Below are positions 5,432 to 9,387 of a DNA stretch of 9,387 nt, piece after piece. The position numbers were made by a program, and so were the translations under genes. The stretch lies in assembly GCA_023393125.1 (NCBI GenBank), contig JAEWMQ010000103.1, positions 1-9,387 of the forward strand. Direction: 5' to 3'. The stretch is from Bacillota bacterium. GTDB lineage: Bacteria > Bacillota > Clostridia > Lachnospirales > Cellulosilyticaceae. The first letter of the stretch is position 1. Every line of letters begins with the position of its first letter. The notes below the pieces were generated by a model. It saw only the letters and a list, made by a program, of their open reading frames with translations, was not told the origin of the DNA and did not search any database.

Positions 5432-6118
5432 ATGTTTGATTTTATGAAGAAGAAACGACGCATTGTGCTAAATGAACAACCGGAAGAAGAAGTAAAAATT
5501 ACCAATAGCAATGTTAATCTAAAGAAGGAATACGTAAGTGATATTTTAAAAAATAGGAAATTACCTATCGTGCTTCTAGATCCTTTATGGCATACCATGA
5601 GAGAAAGTATTCAAAGTGATATCATTAAAACGCAAGAGAAAAAATTGCAGGAGCTTTTAAAGGAGCAAGGACGTTTAAATAATGACTATAAAGAATACAG
5701 TGTTGTAAAGCAGAATTTTTTAAAGGAAATTTTAAATTTGAGTGGGAAGGTTCAAAGTCAAGGAGATAGCAGTTCTATTGAGGAGCTCAATAAACTTCAT
5801 CAAAGTACTGTAAGTGTGAATCAAAAGTTAGAGGAAATCGAAAAGCGTGTGAGTGAGGTAGAAATAGAGATAGAAAGTACTAATCGTGAGATTATCGAGG
5901 AAATGGTTGCAGTAGGTTATGAGTATATAGAGGTGTGTAAAGAAAAGGAAATTCGTTTAGAAAGAGAAATTACACAGCTGAGAGAACAGATGCTTTTAAA
6001 AACAGGGGAAAAGAAAAAATGTGAAAAACTTTTAAAAGATGTATATAACTATCTTCATAGTATAGTGGGTAGAGAACAAATAGAGGTCATTGATAAAAGT
6101 TTAGGAGATAAGAGATAA
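5432..6118 (+). CDS. Coiled-coil protein of unknown function heading the acpS-alr cluster
   Basis: This is an unrecognised 228-residue cytoplasmic-type protein with no signal peptide or membrane segment. A basic start (MFDFMKKKRR) leads to a more conserved-looking block, KLPIVLLDPLWH at about 43-54. Most of the rest is predicted helical and strongly charged, with heptad-like stretches at about 65-105, 115-155 and 170-200 (for example KLEEIEKRVSEVEIEIE), typical of long coiled coils. A short Ser/Gly-rich break (QSQGDSSS, about 108-115) separates two of them. It ends 1 nt before the acpS start, and the acpS ribosome site lies inside its last codons, so translation is probably coupled. I recall similar proteins annotated only as hypothetical in Clostridia. 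A scaffold or adaptor role is possible, but nothing here shows it. Confidence 0.82.
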   Translation: MFDFMKKKRRIVLNEQPEEEVKITNSNVNLKKEYVSDILKNRKLPIVLLDPLWHTMRESIQSDIIKTQEKKLQELLKEQGRLNNDYKEYSVVKQNFLKEILNLSGKVQSQGDSSSIEELNKLHQSTVSVNQKLEEIEKRVSEVEIEIESTNREIIEEMVAVGYEYIEVCKEKEIRLEREITQLREQMLLKTGEKKKCEKLLKDVYNYLHSIVGREQIEVIDKSLGDKR

Positions 6119-6119
6119 G

Positions 6120-6503
6120 ATGATTATAGGGATTGGAACGGATATTATTGAGATACAAAGAATTGAAAAAGTGATTAATAAGACACCACGTTTTTATAAA
6201 ACAATTTATACAGAAGAGGAACGTGCTTATTATGCAGCAGGACATAGAAAGGTAGAGAGTTTAGCAGGGGCTTTCGCAGCTAAGGAGGCAGTTAGCAAAG
6301 CTTTAGGAACAGGTTTTAGAGGCTTTTCTCCATGTGATATAGAGATTAAGAGAAATGCACTTGGAAAACCAGAAGTTCAGTTATTAGGTGGAGCTAAGGA
6401 AGTGGCCGAAGAGTTAGGTGTAGGGAAAATCCATCTAACAATTTCTCACTGTCAGAGTTATGCAGTAGCCTATGTAGTTGTAGAGGGAGTGGAAGAAAAA
6501 TGA
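6120..6503 (+). CDS. acpS: Holo-[acyl-carrier-protein] synthase
   Basis: AcpS transfers 4'-phosphopantetheine from CoA to a serine of apo-ACP, activating it for fatty acid synthesis in the cytoplasm. The 127-residue protein has the usual length for the homotrimeric AcpS type. The motif IGIGTDIIEIQRIE carries Mg-binding Asp8, and LAGAFAAKEAVSKALGTG carries the second metal ligand Glu56 and the CoA-binding lysines. The C-terminal HLTISHCQSYAVAYVVVE is the conserved closing strand region. ATG 6120 follows the coiled-coil stop by 1 nt, and AGGAGA (6103-6108) lies 11 nt upstream inside that gene. Its stop overlaps the next start in ATGA (6500-6503). The acpS-nnrD-lipoprotein-alr order is common in Clostridia. 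Confidence 0.97.
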   Translation: MIIGIGTDIIEIQRIEKVINKTPRFYKTIYTEEERAYYAAGHRKVESLAGAFAAKEAVSKALGTGFRGFSPCDIEIKRNALGKPEVQLLGGAKEVAEELGVGKIHLTISHCQSYAVAYVVVEGVEEK

Positions 6504-8032
6504 AATTAATGACACCTTTAGCCATGCAGACCTTAGATGAGCTATCTATTAAGGAGTATGGTATTCCTGGTATTTTATTAATGGAGCATGCAGCGTATCA
6601 TTTATTTAAGCATTTAGAAGCCAAGGAGAAGGCAGAATCTATTGTGATTGTCTGTGGTCCAGGCAATAATGGTGGAGATGGTTTGGCTTTAGCAAGGCAG
6701 CTGTATACTTGGGGGAAGTGTCAAGTGAAGGTGTTACTTTTAGCTCCTAGAGAGAAATTAAGTGAGGATGGAAAAACCTATTTTGATGTTTGCCAAAAAT
6801 TACAGGTGGACATGATGCTAGTGGATAAGGAAAATAAAGATACGGCTTTTAAAATCTTAAAGGCTAATCAGGTGATTGTAGACGCTCTATTTGGAACGGG
6901 TTTAACAAGGCCTGTAGAAGGTTTATTTGCCGAAATGATTGACCATATGAATCAAAGTAAGGCTTATAAATTAAGTGTAGATATTCCTTCAGGTATAGAT
7001 GGCAATACTGGTAAGGTACAAGGTATAAGTGTAATGGCAGATTACACCATTACCTTTGTGCTGCCTAAAAAAGGACTTTATCAGTATCCAGCACCGCTAT
7101 ATACAGGTGTGGTAGAGGTGGTGGATATTGGTATGCCAAAGGTGTTAGTAGAAAATGCAATGACGGATACCTTTTCTATAGAAGAAGAGGAGATGAAAGC
7201 ACTTTTACCAACAAGACCTATGCGTAGCAATAAGGGGAGCTTTGGAAAAGTTTTAGTAATTGGTGGAAGTCTGGGGATGTCAGGCGCTCCAGCTCTAACC
7301 AGTATGGCTGCCTATAAGGTGGGTAGTGGTACTGTTACTGCTGCCATACCTTATGCTATATTAGAAATAATGGAACAAAAGTTAACTGAGGTAATAACTC
7401 GTGGTCTACCAGATGAAGACGGTTTTTTCGGTAAGAAAGCAGAGAAAATGTTAGGCGCAATGATGAGTCACTATGATGTCATTGCTATAGGTCCTGGTCT
7501 TGGTAGAAATAGGAGCGTATTACCAATGCTCATAAATGTTCTTATAAGTGATAAGCCCTGCGTAATCGATGCAGATGCACTTTACTTTATTCCAGAACTT
7601 ACAGATTTACTTCGTGTTAGAAAAGCACCCACTATTATTACCCCTCATCCTGGTGAGATGGCAAGGCTCACAGGACTTACAATAGCAGAAATACTAGATC
7701 AGCCCGTAGAGGTTGCTAGAAGGTATGCACAAGATTTACAGGTGTTTACCGTATTAAAGCTAGAAAGAACAGTGATAGCAGACCCTAATGGTGACATATA
7801 TATAAATAGATATGGTAATTCAGGCTTAGCAAAAGGTGGAAGCGGTGATGTTTTAACAGGCATTATAACAGGCCTATTAGCTCAAGGTTTAAGTGCAAAA
7901 GATGCAGCGAGGTTAGGTTGTTTTTTACATGCCAAAGCCGGTGATGAAGCAGCTAAAGAATTAACCGAGTATAGCTTTTTACCAAGTGATGTTATTCATT
8001 ATTTAAGTCAAGTATTTAAGTCACTTCTTTAA
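6500..8032 (+). CDS. nnrD: Bifunctional NAD(P)HX epimerase / NAD(P)HX dehydratase
   Basis: This fused repair enzyme restores damaged NADH and NADPH: the YjeF-N half interconverts R- and S-NAD(P)HX, and the ribokinase-fold C-terminal half dehydrates the S form using ADP or ATP. At 510 residues it matches full-length fused NnrE-NnrD. The N-domain (about 1-220) shows CGPGNNGGDGLALARQL at 52-68 with Asp60, DALFGTGL and SVDIPSGIDGNTGKV. The C-domain (about 230-510) shows GSFGKVLVIGGS, AIGPGLGRN, VIDADAL at 355-361, TPHPGE ending at Glu386 and GGSGDVLTG from 446 with the expected catalytic Asp450. All motifs look intact. The start overlaps the acpS stop by 4 nt, indicating translational coupling. 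The separate symbols nnrE and nnrD describe the two halves. Confidence 0.96.
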   Translation: MKLMTPLAMQTLDELSIKEYGIPGILLMEHAAYHLFKHLEAKEKAESIVIVCGPGNNGGDGLALARQLYTWGKCQVKVLLLAPREKLSEDGKTYFDVCQKLQVDMMLVDKENKDTAFKILKANQVIVDALFGTGLTRPVEGLFAEMIDHMNQSKAYKLSVDIPSGIDGNTGKVQGISVMADYTITFVLPKKGLYQYPAPLYTGVVEVVDIGMPKVLVENAMTDTFSIEEEEMKALLPTRPMRSNKGSFGKVLVIGGSLGMSGAPALTSMAAYKVGSGTVTAAIPYAILEIMEQKLTEVITRGLPDEDGFFGKKAEKMLGAMMSHYDVIAIGPGLGRNRSVLPMLINVLISDKPCVIDADALYFIPELTDLLRVRKAPTIITPHPGEMARLTGLTIAEILDQPVEVARRYAQDLQVFTVLKLERTVIADPNGDIYINRYGNSGLAKGGSGDVLTGIITGLLAQGLSAKDAARLGCFLHAKAGDEAAKELTEYSFLPSDVIHYLSQVFKSLL

Positions 8033-8050
8033 TAGTAAGGTAATGCATAT

Positions 8051-8057
8051 AGGGGGG
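8051..8057 (+). promoter_or_regulatory. Ribosome binding site fixing the CBS protein start
   Basis: AGGGGGG lies 6 nt before ATG 8064. The in-frame ATG at 8043 lies upstream of this site, has no ribosome site of its own and would add seven residues (MHIGGNH) not expected at a CBS N-terminus. Confidence 0.65.
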
Positions 8058-8063
8058 AATCAT

Positions 8064-8516
8064 ATGCGTGCAAAAGATATTATGAAAAGACAAGTTGTTT
8101 TTGTAAGAAATGAAGAATTACTATCAGAGATTATTAATATTTTAATGCAACATCAAATTAGTGGCGTTCCTGTTGTTGATGAAAACAACCAGTTAGTAGG
8201 GGTTGTGAGTGAAAAAGATTTAATGACAAAGGAAAAAGGATTAAATATTTCATCATATATAACGTTTATGACGAGTATATTAGGTATAGATGGGAAAAAG
8301 CAGTTAGACGAAAGTAGGAAAAAGCTACAAACCACAACTGCTAAGCAAGTGATGTCTACTCCTGCCTTTGCCGTACATGAGGAAGCCACTATTGAAGAGG
8401 TTGTATCACTTATGATGAACAGACATATTAATCGCATACCTGTTATTGATGAAAATAACAAGCTCATAGGTATTATAGGTAGAACGGACTTACTTCCCTT
8501 ATTAATGAATCGTTAG
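8064..8516 (+). CDS. Stand-alone CBS-pair domain protein
   Basis: The protein is 150 residues from ATG 8064 and consists of a single Bateman module. CBS1 spans about 1-57 (MRAKDIMKRQVVFVRNEE ... ISGVPVVDENNQLVGVVSEKDLM). A helical linker of about 35 residues follows, and CBS2 spans about 93-150 (AKQVMSTPAFAVHEEATIEE ... INRIPVIDENNKLIGIIGRTDLL). No catalytic, membrane or DNA-binding domain is attached. CBS pairs commonly bind adenosine nucleotides such as AMP, ATP or S-adenosylmethionine and regulate a partner; which ligand or partner applies here is not visible. The gene starts 31 nt after the NAD(P)HX repair gene and ends 9 nt before the lipoprotein gene, so it is probably part of the same transcript. 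An adenylate-sensing role within this cluster is only a suggestion. Confidence 0.9.
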   Translation: MRAKDIMKRQVVFVRNEELLSEIINILMQHQISGVPVVDENNQLVGVVSEKDLMTKEKGLNISSYITFMTSILGIDGKKQLDESRKKLQTTTAKQVMSTPAFAVHEEATIEEVVSLMMNRHINRIPVIDENNKLIGIIGRTDLLPLLMNR

Positions 8517-8525
8517 GGGGATAGT

Positions 8526-9113
8526 ATGAATAAGGTACAAAGGTTTGCTGTATTAGGTTTCTTACTAGTGATGACAGTTACTTTATCAGGTTGTTTTAGT
8601 AAGCAAAATGCTTCTGGTGTAAAAGGTTTCTTTGATCATTTCAAGGGATATGAAGCACAGGTAAAGGTAACTTTATTAAAAGAATCAAAACCAAATGTAC
8701 TAAAGATGAAACAAAAAGCTCAGTTAAAGGGCAATTATGAATATACCTTAGAGGAACCAGCTCATTTAAAAGGGTTATGTGTTACCTATGATGGTAAGAC
8801 CATTACCCAATACCATCCAGCCACAGGTAATCAAGTGGCATGTGAACCTAGTCAGGCACGTCAAGAAATGCTTTTAACAAGCTTTGTAGAACGTTATCAA
8901 GAAGCTAAAGAAGTTAAAAGAGATACCATTAAGCAAGATGGTAAAACGATAGTAACCATTGAAATGCCTATAGAAGGTGATTACAAGTATATGGCTAAGG
9001 AGAAACTCTATTTAGATGAGGAGAGGTTGTTACCTATTCAAATGATTATATATGATGAAAAAGACAGTATTACCATACAAGTTGACTATGAAAGTTTCAA
9101 ATACAATGATTAG
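8526..9113 (+). CDS. Small secreted lipoprotein, possibly GerS/LolA-like, upstream of alr
   Basis: The 195-residue protein has a lipoprotein signal: a basic N-terminus (MNKVQR), a hydrophobic core at 7-19 and lipobox LSGC with Cys23 as the predicted lipidated residue, so it should be anchored on the outer face of the membrane. The mature part lacks catalytic motifs and reads as alternating strands (YEAQVKVTLL, KAQLKGNYEYTLE, ITVQ-like repeats), compatible with a LolA/LolB-like fold. It includes QMIIYDEKDSITIQVDYESF near the end. In C. difficile the germination lipoprotein GerS is encoded next to alr2; the position before alr here suggests a related family, but I cannot confirm homology by eye. 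ATG 8526 has AGGGGG (8515-8520) 5 nt upstream, overlapping the CBS stop codon. Sporulation or germination relevance is inference. Confidence 0.85.
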   Translation: MNKVQRFAVLGFLLVMTVTLSGCFSKQNASGVKGFFDHFKGYEAQVKVTLLKESKPNVLKMKQKAQLKGNYEYTLEEPAHLKGLCVTYDGKTITQYHPATGNQVACEPSQARQEMLLTSFVERYQEAKEVKRDTIKQDGKTIVTIEMPIEGDYKYMAKEKLYLDEERLLPIQMIIYDEKDSITIQVDYESFKYND

Positions 9114-9120
9114 ATAAGAA

Positions 9121-9138
9121 TGAGAAGAACGTTTCTCA
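9121..9138 (+). promoter_or_regulatory. Short inverted repeat directly before the alr ribosome site
   Basis: TGAGAA (9121-9126) pairs perfectly with TTCTCA (9133-9138) across a 6-nt centre that is nearly palindromic itself. The GGGAGG ribosome site begins at the next base. There is no T-tract, so it is not a terminator. It could be an RNA hairpin affecting alr translation or an mRNA processing site, or a DNA operator. Confidence 0.4.
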
Positions 9139-9149
9139 GGGAGGTAAAT

Positions 9150-9387
9150 ATGGAATCTCTTAGACCACGTGTTGTTGCAGAAGTCAATTTAGGTGCAATT
9201 GAGCATAACTATAAACAAATTCGCAAACATATACCCAACCATACAGAAATAATGGCTATTGTAAAAGCAGATGGTTATGGCCATGGTGCAACGGAAGTAG
9301 CTAATTTCTTACAAGAACAAGGTGTAAATCGTTTCGCAGTAGCTATTGTGGCAGAAGGCGAAGAATTAAGAAAGAGTGGCATTACGT
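9150..9387 (+). CDS. alr: Alanine racemase, N-terminal part (cut by window end)
   Basis: The frame is open from ATG 9150 to the last base, giving 79 residues of the N-terminal TIM-barrel domain. RPRVVAEVNLGAIEHNYKQIR is the typical alanine racemase opening. IMAIVKADGYGHGA contains Lys39, the expected Schiff-base lysine for pyridoxal phosphate, and FAVAIVAEGEELRKSGI is the conserved continuation (commonly AxxxEAxxLR). The enzyme interconverts L- and D-alanine for peptidoglycan synthesis; some clostridial homologues act in spores. GGGAGG (9139-9144) lies 5 nt before the start. It follows the lipoprotein gene by 36 nt without a terminator, so it is probably in the same operon. The C-terminal half, with the second catalytic residue (tyrosine), is outside the window. 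Confidence 0.95.
   Translation, partial: MESLRPRVVAEVNLGAIEHNYKQIRKHIPNHTEIMAIVKADGYGHGATEVANFLQEQGVNRFAVAIVAEGEELRKSGIT

Noticed and set aside
5356..5598. Minus-strand open frame over the start of the coiled-coil gene
   Set aside because: It is antisense to a gene with a strong ribosome site; its Phe/Ser/Leu-rich product is what an AT-rich antisense frame yields.
8153..8467. Minus-strand open frame inside the CBS protein gene
   Set aside because: It lies wholly antisense to a clear CBS-pair gene and shows no domain or ribosome site.

Overview
The window comes from an AT-rich, low-GC Gram-positive chromosome, most likely a member of the class Clostridia. A Lachnospirales or Cellulosilyticum-like bacterium is my guess from gene content and from the G-run Shine-Dalgarno sites. 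All protein genes lie on the + strand. I see no transposase, phage gene, tRNA, rRNA or CRISPR array.

Region 1 (1-487) holds no convincing protein gene. It opens with a GC-richer, heavily self-complementary stretch (about 1-300) that looks like a large structured non-coding RNA, perhaps a raiA-motif RNA. An AT-rich spacer and an extended -10 promoter follow, ahead of recD2. Region 2 (488-3118) is recD2, a HhH-containing SF1B helicase, followed 24 nt later by a UPF0158 protein. Region 3 (3227-4180) is a single PfkB-family sugar kinase closed by a clear intrinsic terminator. Region 4 (4305-5192) is a pair of tandem paralogues encoding small membrane proteins with a C-terminal four-cysteine zinc ribbon, closed by its own terminator.

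Region 5 (5193-5431) is intergenic. It contains a long-range hairpin with a 43-nt apical region, a second terminator-like hairpin and a TATAAT box. Region 6 (5432 to the right edge) is a tight, apparently co-transcribed cluster: coiled-coil protein of unknown function, acpS, a fused NAD(P)HX repair enzyme (nnrE-nnrD), a stand-alone CBS-pair protein, a small lipoprotein and alr (cut by the window end). Spacings are 1 nt, a 4-nt overlap, 31 nt, 9 nt and 36 nt. It joins acyl-carrier-protein activation, cofactor repair and D-alanine supply. The lipoprotein next to alr recalls the gerS-alr2 pair of Clostridioides difficile.

The items most worth a second look are the structured RNA at the left edge, the structured element at 5248-5357 (which shares a perfect 10-nt complement with the first RNA), the paralogous membrane zinc-ribbon pair, and the unknown coiled-coil gene heading the acpS-alr cluster.
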